From the NCBI GenBank assembly GCA_937915865.1, contig CALGIG010000117.1, positions 1 to 64,000 on the forward strand: a stretch of 64,000 nucleotides of DNA. Reading direction: 5' to 3'. Position numbers and translations under genes: made by a program. This DNA is from an uncultured Prolixibacteraceae bacterium (lineage in GTDB: Bacteria; Bacteroidota; Bacteroidia; Bacteroidales; Prolixibacteraceae). Below the pieces are notes generated by a model. That model ran no database searches. It was not told the origin of the DNA and worked only from the letters and a program-made list of their open reading frames with translations. Numbering within the stretch: position 1 is the first letter of the stretch; each line of letters starts with the position of its first letter. Below, in pieces: positions 1 to 8,265 of the stretch.

Positions 1-1808
1 AACGGACGAATGAGCTGGTCAACCAGAATGCTTAATTCCCGCTTGGTAATGAGCAATTTCGGATCAAAATTTCTTTTCATTTTTTGAGTCCAAATTGTGG
101 ATTTCACATCCAAAACATCTTTTCCTGTACATTCCGATATCATTTGAATAGCCTGATTGACTGTTAATTTCGTTGGGTCAGTTTTCAAAGTAGTTTGAGG
201 ATTGATCGAGTGAAGTCCTTCCGAAAACTCCTGAACTGTAAGGGTTGAATCGGGATAAAACCAGGTTCGGTTGGCCCAGGCATGAGGTTCGCCTTTAATT
301 TTCAATATTCCTGAAGATGCAACCCGCTGTATTGCCTGAAAATCAGTATTGTTGGGAACGACATCAACCAAAGGCATCAAATAGGCCCCAGCATCCAAAA
401 GGGCTTGCTGCACTTCCCTGACATTTATATTTCTAACGTCCTGTTTGCTTTTTACAGATAATGCAGCCAAGGAACCGGCGGCCTGCCCGGTGAGCAAAAC
501 ACATGGTTGCAAACGTGTTGCGCCATTGATGATATTTGACACCGAAATTGCTTTATCTGAAACAATTAACCCGTCAATTTTCTCTGGAATTAATGTTCCT
601 AACGGAATACTGAAGGAAGGCACAGGAGGAAATTTAACTTCAGGTGCCTGAGGGTTACAGGCATGGTGATGATCAACAGGATAATCGCCAACAGAAATGC
701 CAGTCCGATATAAAGTATATTCATCATCCCGATAAAGGACATCGTTAATGGTCATTCGAATTATTCCTTTCAGCCGACGGCCTTCGCGATAATAAGGAAC
801 AAAAGGCAGTTTATCCTTCGTTTGAAATTCGTCGTCAGCCAAACCCAGGTTTTTGTAACCTAACTCGTGCTGAATGTAATAGACAAACTCAAACGTTCGC
901 TGGCGGGCTTTTTGCAATTCCCGATTACGCTGTTCCCGGTTCATTTCCACTACATTCAGATAAATATCGTTACCATGACCAGGCCAGTTAATCATGTATT
1001 TGTTGTGCGGCAGTTTACCGTAAGTCAGCATTTTGGAGCAATCAATCAGAGTTGAATCAACAGTCATGGCACACGAACCAGCAAACAGCGAAGGATTATA
1101 TCCGGCAGGTTTCTCAATCATCTTATCTGCGCCAGGACCAAAATCTTTCAACACAGCCGCCCAGGTTAAATCCTGAACAATGTTGTTGGCCACTTCAGGA
1201 GCATTATTTTCACCAGTAACCGAGCGAGCCTCCATGCCTAAATCGTAGGCTGCACCAGCCAAAGCCAAAGCATCGCCTAAATCGGTGGCATCAATAACCA
1301 CTTTTGCCCAAACTGTGAATTGCGTTTTCGCTTCGTTTGCAAAAACAGCGCCGGTTACTTTATTCCCAGTTTTCAGGATTTTAACCAAATGAAACCCGTA
1401 AACGACTGAAAGCTGTTTCTCGGCTCTTACCATCGCTTTAAAAATACTATCGCCCACATGCGGCTCAAATTGGGTATTACTCACCCACCCTGTAGCCAAC
1501 GCAGCTTCTCCGCCATAATGTTTCCGAAGTTTTTCCCGAAATTCGTTCCATATTCCCGAATGCAACAAATGGTTTCCATCAGTTGCACACACTCCTGCAG
1601 CAGTAAGCATTCCGCCAAGCCAGGGAGTTTCTTCAACAATTAAAGTTGGTACGTTAAGCCTGGCTGATTGCAATCCTGCAGAAACGCCACTGGTGGTTCC
1701 ACCTATAACCAATACATCGGTCTGTCTCGTTTGAGAAAAACCTGAAACGGGACAAAAAAATGCCGTAATAATAAAAAGGATGATTAGCCGGGTTAGATCA
1801 ACTCTCAT
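1..1808 (-). CDS. Secreted FAD-dependent oxidoreductase, 3' end cut by window edge
   Basis: An open frame of at least 602 codons runs from the ATG at 1806-1808 to the left edge without a stop, so the C-terminus is missing. A signal peptide ending near Phe-Ser-Gln precedes a Rossmann FAD-binding motif (VLVIGGTTSGVSAG) and the follow-on segment PWLGGMLTAAGVCATDG. This layout is typical of the Bacteroidota FAD_oxidored family often found beside glycosidases. The motif VVIDATDLGD, usual for the second FAD contact, is present at about residues 160-170. The substrate cannot be read from the sequence; oxidation of a sugar or a hydroxylated glycan fragment in the periplasm is an inference. It lies downstream of, and in the same direction as, the ROK regulator and the GH127-like gene, after a 149-base AT-rich gap holding a palindrome. 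Confidence 0.85.
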   Translation of the reverse strand, partial: MRVDLTRLIILFIITAFFCPVSGFSQTRQTDVLVIGGTTSGVSAGLQSARLNVPTLIVEETPWLGGMLTAAGVCATDGNHLLHSGIWNEFREKLRKHYGGEAALATGWVSNTQFEPHVGDSIFKAMVRAEKQLSVVYGFHLVKILKTGNKVTGAVFANEAKTQFTVWAKVVIDATDLGDALALAGAAYDLGMEARSVTGENNAPEVANNIVQDLTWAAVLKDFGPGADKMIEKPAGYNPSLFAGSCAMTVDSTLIDCSKMLTYGKLPHNKYMINWPGHGNDIYLNVVEMNREQRNRELQKARQRTFEFVYYIQHELGYKNLGLADDEFQTKDKLPFVPYYREGRRLKGIIRMTINDVLYRDDEYTLYRTGISVGDYPVDHHHACNPQAPEVKFPPVPSFSIPLGTLIPEKIDGLIVSDKAISVSNIINGATRLQPCVLLTGQAAGSLAALSVKSKQDVRNINVREVQQALLDAGAYLMPLVDVVPNNTDFQAIQRVASSGILKIKGEPHAWANRTWFYPDSTLTVQEFSEGLHSINPQTTLKTDPTKLTVNQAIQMISECTGKDVLDVKSTIWTQKMKRNFDPKLLITKRELSILVDQLIRP

Positions 1809-1869
1809 TTTTTTTTAAATTTAGGATAATAAATCAGGTCTCTAAATTAATTTATTTTCATTTAAAGTC

Positions 1870-1886
1870 AATATTTATTAAATATT
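1870..1886. promoter_or_regulatory. AT-rich 17-base perfect palindrome, candidate operator
   Basis: AATATTTATTAAATATT has 8-base arms around a central T. It lies in the 149-base gap between the ROK regulator and the oxidoreductase, about 60 bases upstream of the latter's start. ROK repressors bind AT-rich palindromes, so self- or target-operator function is plausible. In DNA this AT-rich, chance palindromes are common, hence the low confidence. Confidence 0.3.
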
Positions 1887-1957
1887 TTTAAAAACTTAAT
1901 TAAATGCAGAAATTCCACCCTTTGGAAACAGCTAAAATATTATACTTAAAATATTGA

Positions 1958-3181
1958 TTATACGCTATAAAATAGCTTATCGCGAAGAATATAGCAAGCT
2001 CCAATCACACCAGCTTTTGACCCTAATGTTGAAGTCCTCAATTCCATATCTAAACTTACCAGACTAAGTGAATATTTATGCACACTTGTTTTTACAGGAA
2101 GCCGGAGGTACATACCTGTTTCGGCAAGTGAACCACCCAAAATCACTAACTCAGGGTTAAAAATATTAATAAGCATAGAAAGATACCTACCCAATTTACT
2201 GCCAATTTCGTCAATCATCTCAATAGCCAATGAATCTTCATTTTCGGTAATTGCTTTAAGAATATCGTCGACAGTAATTTCATCAAACGGCTTTTTACCC
2301 GATAAAATTGAATTGGAACCATTTTCGAGTGCCTGTTTGAATTTTCGTTCGAGTGCAATTCCCGAGATTTCGGTTTCGAGGCACCCTTTTTTGCCACAAT
2401 GGCAAATAATTTCATTATCGAATACAGGGCTGTGCCCAAATTCTCCGGAATAACCAGATTTGCCGTAATAGAGTTTTCCATCAGAAACAATACCAATACC
2501 AACACCAATTCCCAGGTTCACAAAAATGACATTCTTTTCATCCCTCACCACTCCACAGTTATATTCGCCATAAGTCATCGCACGGGTATCATTTTCGAGA
2601 AAAGTTTTGATATTTATCTGCGATTCAATGATTTCGCTTAATGGTTTTTCCTCGAAGAAAAAGTAACTATAACTAAATCCTTTTTGCGAATTAATTCGGC
2701 CACTTAGGTTAATGCATACACCAACAATTTTTTCGCGTACAACACCTGTATCAGCAATAAACTGATTGATAATGGAGCATAAATTTAAAAGCGATTCCCT
2801 GGTATTTTCGAGTGTATATGAAATATTCTCGGAAAGTTTAATGAATTTATTATTAAAATTCTGAATACCAATACTTACAGAATTTCGTTTAACCTCAACG
2901 CCAAGGTAATAACAAGCATTTGGGTTTATTCCATAAAGCGCAGGACGGCGGCCTCCTGCTGTACCCACTTTCCCTGTTTCAAAAATAATTTCGTCTTCAA
3001 TCAACTCTAAAATAATTTTAGTCACGGTTGGAATGCTAAAATCAGTTTCCTTGCAAAGCTCTGCAATTGTTGCCTCTCCACTCAATGTCAGCCGCTTAAT
3101 AACACTCTTTTTCAGTTTAATCAGTTTCAGCGCTGAGAGAGAAATATCTTCAGGAAAATCGAGTAAAACAGAAAGGCTCAT
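1958..3181 (-). CDS. ROK-family transcriptional regulator (NagC/XylR type)
   Basis: This 407-residue protein has an N-terminal winged helix-turn-helix (about residues 15-75, with the recognition segment FSIPTVTKII), followed by a sugar-kinase-like ROK domain. The ROK zinc motif CHCGKKGCLE and the phosphate-binding stretch NLGIGVGIGIV are intact. The wHTH marks it as a regulator rather than a plain sugar kinase. The gene begins 27 bases after the stop of the GH127-like gene, so the two are probably cotranscribed. It likely senses a mono- or disaccharide released by the neighbouring glycosidase (inference). Both a local operator and control of distant genes are possible. Confidence 0.9.
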   Translation of the reverse strand: MSLSVLLDFPEDISLSALKLIKLKKSVIKRLTLSGEATIAELCKETDFSIPTVTKIILELIEDEIIFETGKVGTAGGRRPALYGINPNACYYLGVEVKRNSVSIGIQNFNNKFIKLSENISYTLENTRESLLNLCSIINQFIADTGVVREKIVGVCINLSGRINSQKGFSYSYFFFEEKPLSEIIESQINIKTFLENDTRAMTYGEYNCGVVRDEKNVIFVNLGIGVGIGIVSDGKLYYGKSGYSGEFGHSPVFDNEIICHCGKKGCLETEISGIALERKFKQALENGSNSILSGKKPFDEITVDDILKAITENEDSLAIEMIDEIGSKLGRYLSMLINIFNPELVILGGSLAETGMYLRLPVKTSVHKYSLSLVSLDMELRTSTLGSKAGVIGACYILRDKLFYSV

Positions 3182-3208
3182 TTAGTATATATTTATGAAT
3201 CAATAAAA

Positions 3209-5239
3209 TTACTTAACAACAGGAAAGGCAACAATTCGTACTTTGGTACAACCAATTGGCACCAATGTAAGTTGAGTAGTCTTATCCGAAACTTTTCCCT
3301 TATATACACCATCACGGGCCGTCATTGGCTGATAAGCAACCCCATCTAATGCTTTCCATCCCGGAATTTGTTTTCCCGGAACATAAATTTCGATTGGTGC
3401 ATGGGCCAGGTTCCATACAAAATCACTTCCAACGCCTCCTGTTTCAGCAACTTTTATTTTTTCCTTCGGATTTTTCAGGGCATCTTGTACCAAGCCATAA
3501 TTCCATTCCGACTCAGGAAATACTGAAAAATAATCGCCTTCTTTTTCGTCTTTGCCTTTTTCCCACCTTTCTCTCACCTTCAGGGCATATACCAGGGGCC
3601 CTCGCTCAATGGCAGTGGAATTACTTCCCCAGGTTGAAGTAACAACTTCCATCGGGAAATTCACCACTACCTGATCCTGGTTCGACCATTTCCGGTTGAT
3701 TGAAATAATCTGGCCTCCAGTCTCAACTGGAACTTTCTTTCCGTTTATTTTAATCAAAGGGTCCTTACACCACCCCGGAATCCTAATTTCAAAAGGAAAT
3801 TCAACCGGAGCTTTCATTTTCATGTCAAACTGGATACGATCGTCGAAAGGATAAGTAGTTGTTTCAATTATTTCGATTTCGGCATTGGTAGTTCCAACTG
3901 TCGATTTCACAGAACAAGGACTAAAAATCAAAGCTGCCAGTCCTCCTTTTGAATTTCGGAACCACAAATGCTCAGCAAATTTTGGCCATCCCTGGTGCAT
4001 ATTGGCCAGGCAACAAGTATACCCACTACGCATACCTAAAACATTGGTCATTTCTCGCTCGAAAGGCAAAGTAAAATTGAATACACCTTTCGAAATCTGC
4101 ACCTGATTAGCTACCTGGAAATATTGTTTGGCATTGTAGTCGTCGGTTGTTTGTGACGGAAGTGCATTAAATGCCATACGCTCCAAAGCATCGAGATAAG
4201 TTGCATCCCCGGTAATTGCAGCGGCTTCTTCGAGCGAATACATAGATTCAACAATAGCGCATAATTCAGTTCCTTGTACCGGATTATTACCATGTAAATC
4301 TTCGTCAGCCGAAAATACACCATTGGGCAAACCATGTAAGTTCATAAGATCAGTAAAACCGGTTTTCAAGCTTTTCAAATATTTCTCATCGCCGGTCCGC
4401 TGGTAATTTATTGCAGGCGACTTAATTCCCATTCCCACATTTACTCCATGCCTGTGCATCCAGTTATCTTGTCCCTGATAAAAGGCTGCCCAGATCACCC
4501 AATCGCGGTTACCCATCCATTCGCTCCAGTTAAACGATTGCGACTCGATAAGCGAAGCCAATTCAAGTAAAGACTCGTCGTGGTTTTGCAGGTAAAGCCA
4601 TTGTACCATCATTACATTATCGGCACCACGCGATACTGCCCATTGAGTCCATCGGCCTAAGGGTGTTGTTTTCAAGGTTTTCAACTGAAACTGAAAGTAA
4701 TTCATCATGAATGCCAACACACGCTGATCGCCAGTAGCCATATAGTATTGGCGCATAACTTTCAACATTACCATTTTTGGCCACCAGTCGTCTCCTGCTT
4801 CGTTAACATTTTTAACAGTAACAAGTGTATCATTTTCGCGTTCGAACTTTGTGATTCCGCCAAAATATCCTGAAGGACGCTGATGTTCAATGGTCCAGTC
4901 TATATATTTTTTTACCTTTTTCTGAAGGTTGGCATCTTTAAGCAACCATGCTAATGGGACAGCGCCATCGAGCCAGTAAGGGGTTTCTTCCCAGGCATCT
5001 CCTGTTCCACCAAGCCAGCCATTATCTTTTTCAATCTTGGAATAAATTTCATCCAAATGACCTGAAGTTCCGTTACGCATAATTTGTAACTGATGCTTCA
5101 ACCAGCCTTCGGGTTGAATCGCTCCTAATGGCAACTCCTGATATACAGGCGCAACAAATTTCTCGCTTAATGATTGAGTTCTACTAACAAAATGAAACCC
5201 AAATGCAAAAAACACCAACAATACAATAAACTGTTTCAT
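3209..5239 (-). CDS. Secreted GH127-like glycosidase (DUF1680, beta-L-arabinofuranosidase type)
   Basis: This 676-residue protein has an N-terminal signal peptide, an (alpha/alpha)6 barrel and C-terminal beta-sandwich domains, the layout of the GH127/GH146 superfamily formerly called DUF1680. A Glu-Leu-Cys at about residues 322-324 and a Cys-Cys pair at about 409-410 match the family's zinc-binding Glu-Cys and Cys-Cys (Glu338, Cys340, Cys417 and Cys418 in HypBA1), where one Cys of the pair is the nucleophile. The active site therefore looks intact. The likely role is exo-removal of a beta-L-arabinofuranosyl or related furanosyl residue in the periplasm. Exact specificity is uncertain because the family is broad. 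It is the first gene of the set with the ROK regulator. Confidence 0.82.
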   Translation of the reverse strand: MKQFIVLLVFFAFGFHFVSRTQSLSEKFVAPVYQELPLGAIQPEGWLKHQLQIMRNGTSGHLDEIYSKIEKDNGWLGGTGDAWEETPYWLDGAVPLAWLLKDANLQKKVKKYIDWTIEHQRPSGYFGGITKFERENDTLVTVKNVNEAGDDWWPKMVMLKVMRQYYMATGDQRVLAFMMNYFQFQLKTLKTTPLGRWTQWAVSRGADNVMMVQWLYLQNHDESLLELASLIESQSFNWSEWMGNRDWVIWAAFYQGQDNWMHRHGVNVGMGIKSPAINYQRTGDEKYLKSLKTGFTDLMNLHGLPNGVFSADEDLHGNNPVQGTELCAIVESMYSLEEAAAITGDATYLDALERMAFNALPSQTTDDYNAKQYFQVANQVQISKGVFNFTLPFEREMTNVLGMRSGYTCCLANMHQGWPKFAEHLWFRNSKGGLAALIFSPCSVKSTVGTTNAEIEIIETTTYPFDDRIQFDMKMKAPVEFPFEIRIPGWCKDPLIKINGKKVPVETGGQIISINRKWSNQDQVVVNFPMEVVTSTWGSNSTAIERGPLVYALKVRERWEKGKDEKEGDYFSVFPESEWNYGLVQDALKNPKEKIKVAETGGVGSDFVWNLAHAPIEIYVPGKQIPGWKALDGVAYQPMTARDGVYKGKVSDKTTQLTLVPIGCTKVRIVAFPVVK

Positions 5240-5396
5240 ATCAGATCAGAAATAAGAGAAGAATAATGCGAATATCGGTAATTCGAAAGAAAAACGATCA
5301 ATTTAAGAAGAAATAGTCTCGAATTAAGCTTCTTTTTTTCAAACACCCATAAGTAGATTTAATAACAAACTACACCAAAGCTGTGGTATATTTCCA

Positions 5397-5404
5397 TAAT
5401 TTTG
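5397..5404 (+). promoter_or_regulatory. Bacteroidota -7 promoter element (TAATTTTG)
   Basis: TAATTTTG matches the TAnnTTTG -7 consensus of Bacteroidota primary sigma-factor promoters. It ends 27 bases before the ATG at 5432. A clear -33 TTG at the expected distance was not found. A TTG at 5402 that could serve as an in-frame start lies inside this element, which argues for the ATG at 5432 as the true start. Confidence 0.5.
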
Positions 5405-5431
5405 CAAACTCTAACTGAAAATTATCCACAC

Positions 5432-8251
5432 ATGCTAACCGAGAAATACCAACAGCTTTATAAACAGCTTACTTCAATTATTAATACCAAACGTATATTC
5501 CACGATCCATTACACACGCTGGCTTTTGGTACAGATGCCAGCTTTTACAGGCTCATTCCCAAACTGGTTATCAAAACGATGAACGAGGGTGAAGTTTCGT
5601 TTATTATGAAAGAATGCTCGAAACTAGATATTCCTGTTACATTCCGTGCCGCAGGAACAAGCTTGTCGGGGCAGGCCGTTTCTGATTCAGTACTCCTTAT
5701 TGCAGGGAATCACTGGAACAAATATAAAATAGATACTAATGGACTAAGAATAAGCCTTCAGCCTGGATTAACAGGCGGAAAGGTAAATGCATTGCTAGCT
5801 CCATTTGGAAGAAAGATTGGACCTGACCCTGCCTCTATTGATGCTGCCATGATCGGAGGAATTGCCGCCAATAATGCCAGTGGCATGTGTTGCGGAACAG
5901 CTGAAAACTCATACAAAACAGTTGCAAGTATGCGTATTGTTTTTGCTGATGGTTCAATTTTGGATACAACCAGCAATGAAAGTAAAGAAGAATTCGGCAG
6001 AACACATTTTCAACTTATCCATGATATTACAGAAATGGCCGAACATGTAAAAGCTGATAAAGAATTGGCTGAACGGATAACCCGAAAATACAAGATGAAA
6101 AACACTACAGGTTATAGCCTGAATGCCTTAATTGATTTTTCTGACCCGTTCGATATTATCGTTCACCTAATGATTGGATCAGAAGGAACGCTTGGTTTCA
6201 TTTCCGAGATCAGCTATAGTACAGTAGTTGAGCACCCATTCAGGGCAAGCTCTCTAATGATTTTCCCGGATATAGAAAAAGCGTGCAATGCAGTTTCACT
6301 ACTAAAATCGGCTCCGGTTTCAGCGGTTGAATTAATGGACAGAGCTGGTTTACGTTCGGTTGAGGACCAGAATGGAATGCCCTCTTACCTGAAAACACTT
6401 AGCACTACTGCCAGTGCTATACTAGTTGAAACAAGAGCTCTTACCAAAGAAGCACTTGACTTGCAAATTAGCACTATTCAAAAAACAATAAACCATATTC
6501 CGGTCGAAATTCCGGTGCAATTCACCACTGTTGCTGAGGAATATGCCCTGCTCTGGAAAATCCGAAAAGGTTTATTCCCGTCAGTGGGCTCAATTCGTAA
6601 AACAGGCACAACTGTTATTATCGAAGATGTAGCTTTCCCTGTTTCAAGACTTGCTGAAGCAACCCTCGATTTGCAACAATTATTCGGGAAATGGGGATAC
6701 CACGAAGCAGTAATTTTTGGTCATGCACTTGAAGGCAATCTGCACTTTGTTTTTACACAGGACTTTAGCAACCAAAGCGAAATTGACCGTTATTCAGGGT
6801 TTATGGCCGATGTAGCCGATCTGGTTGTTTCGAAATATGATGGTGCATTAAAAGCTGAACATGGGACAGGCCGTAACATGGCGCCTTTTGTTGAAAAAGA
6901 ATGGGGCCGCCAGGCATACGAACTGATGAAACAAATCAAGCAGGTTTTCGACCCTAAAAACTTATTGAACCCTGGTGTAATCCTCAATAATGATCCTGAG
7001 GCCCATGTAAAAAACCTAAAACCAATTCCGGCAGCCAGCGAAAAAATTGACAAGTGCATTGAATGTGGATTCTGCGAACCAACCTGTGTATCAGCTGAAT
7101 TGACATTAACGCCCCGACAACGAATTGCTACGTACCGCGAAATGGCCCGACTTTCGGGAACAGGGCACGAACCACACATTGCTGCTTCACTGGCAAAAGC
7201 CTTTAGATACGAAGCAAACGAAACCTGCGCCACCGATGGATTATGTGCTACTGCCTGCCCTGTAAAAATTGATACCGGGAAATTAATAAAATCGCTGAGG
7301 AAAGAAGAAATAGGCGCTAAAACTAAAGTAGCATACGCAATTGCTGCACATTTGGACCGAACCACTGCCCTCGCTCGTACAACACTTTCAGCCGTCGGAT
7401 TCTGCCACACAATTTTAGGTACAACTTTAATGAAAGGTATTTCAGGAGGTATGCGGGCAATATCGGGAAATTTAATTCCTCAATGGAACCCCTATCTGCC
7501 TCTTGGTGCAAAAAAAATAAAACAACCTCAAAACCAGATTATTTCTGAAAAAAAAGTTGTTTACTTCTCGTCGTGCATTAACCGCGCAATGGGTGTTTCA
7601 AAAGAAAACCGGAAAGAAAAACAGCTCTCGGAGAAAATGGTTGAACTTTTAAATAAAGGCAGATTTGAAGTCATATATCCGCGAAACATAAACAATCTTT
7701 GCTGTGGAATGGCTTTCTTAAGCAAAGGTTATACCGAGGCCGGGTTAAAAAAATCGGACGAACTAGAAAATGCTTTATTAGAAGCCAGCGAGAATGGGAA
7801 ATATCCTGTTTTGTGCGATATGAGTCCTTGTCTCTTTACGATGAAAGAGAACATGAAATCGGGATTAAAACTTTATGAACCGGTAGAGTTTATTCTGAAT
7901 TACCTGCTCGCTAACCTGGAAATCACACCTATTGATGAAACAATCTCTGTTTTTGCGGTTTGCAGTATGAAAAAAATGGGCTTGGAAGGAAAACTACTAG
8001 AACTGGCTCAAAAATGTGCGACGAAAGTAATTGTACCGCAAACAAACTGTTGTGGTTTTGCCGGCGACAGGGGATTTTCATATCCAGAGCTGAACCAGCA
8101 TGGACTCAGAAATTTAAAAGCACAACTTCCAGAGAATGTAACAAGCGGATATTCAACAAGCCGTACCTGCGAAATTGGGTTAAGTTTACATTCAGGGGTT
8201 TCTCATCAATCAATTATTTATTTGGTGGATAAAGTTAGCAAACCTAAATAA
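5432..8251 (+). CDS. FAD/Fe-S D-lactate or 2-hydroxyacid dehydrogenase (FAD_binding_4 + CCG)
   Basis: From the ATG at 5432 the protein is 939 residues. The N-terminal half is a PCMH-type FAD-binding domain (RAAGTSLSGQAV, MIGGIAANNASGMCCG) followed by the FAD-linked oxidase C-terminal domain (ALEGNLHFVF, KAEHGTGRNMAPFV). The second half has two 4Fe-4S clusters (CIECGFCEPTC; CATDGLCATACP) and two CCG-type cysteine regions (NLCCGMAF; NCCGFAGDRG). This is the GlcD-GlpC-type fusion seen in respiratory D-lactate dehydrogenases and related D-2-hydroxyacid dehydrogenases, which pass electrons to quinone. D-lactate is the best guess. It is monocistronic and convergent with the histidine kinase; the next gene starts immediately after its stop on the other strand. 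Confidence 0.88.
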   Translation: MLTEKYQQLYKQLTSIINTKRIFHDPLHTLAFGTDASFYRLIPKLVIKTMNEGEVSFIMKECSKLDIPVTFRAAGTSLSGQAVSDSVLLIAGNHWNKYKIDTNGLRISLQPGLTGGKVNALLAPFGRKIGPDPASIDAAMIGGIAANNASGMCCGTAENSYKTVASMRIVFADGSILDTTSNESKEEFGRTHFQLIHDITEMAEHVKADKELAERITRKYKMKNTTGYSLNALIDFSDPFDIIVHLMIGSEGTLGFISEISYSTVVEHPFRASSLMIFPDIEKACNAVSLLKSAPVSAVELMDRAGLRSVEDQNGMPSYLKTLSTTASAILVETRALTKEALDLQISTIQKTINHIPVEIPVQFTTVAEEYALLWKIRKGLFPSVGSIRKTGTTVIIEDVAFPVSRLAEATLDLQQLFGKWGYHEAVIFGHALEGNLHFVFTQDFSNQSEIDRYSGFMADVADLVVSKYDGALKAEHGTGRNMAPFVEKEWGRQAYELMKQIKQVFDPKNLLNPGVILNNDPEAHVKNLKPIPAASEKIDKCIECGFCEPTCVSAELTLTPRQRIATYREMARLSGTGHEPHIAASLAKAFRYEANETCATDGLCATACPVKIDTGKLIKSLRKEEIGAKTKVAYAIAAHLDRTTALARTTLSAVGFCHTILGTTLMKGISGGMRAISGNLIPQWNPYLPLGAKKIKQPQNQIISEKKVVYFSSCINRAMGVSKENRKEKQLSEKMVELLNKGRFEVIYPRNINNLCCGMAFLSKGYTEAGLKKSDELENALLEASENGKYPVLCDMSPCLFTMKENMKSGLKLYEPVEFILNYLLANLEITPIDETISVFAVCSMKKMGLEGKLLELAQKCATKVIVPQTNCCGFAGDRGFSYPELNQHGLRNLKAQLPENVTSGYSTSRTCEIGLSLHSGVSHQSIIYLVDKVSKPK

Positions 8252-8265
8252 TCAGGATTTAGGTT
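8241..8265. terminator. Bidirectional hairpin covering both convergent stop codons
   Basis: AACCTAAAT (8241-8249) and ATTTAGGTT (8257-8265) are perfect 9-base arms around a 7-base loop, followed on the plus strand by a T-rich run. The plus gene's stop (8249-8251) and the minus gene's stop (8252-8254) both fall within the hairpin, so one structure can terminate both transcripts. The stem is AT-rich and of moderate strength. Confidence 0.6.

Noticed and set aside
6790..7410. Minus-strand open frame of 206 codons
   Set aside because: It is antisense to the Fe-S dehydrogenase, whose cysteine motifs fix the real frame.
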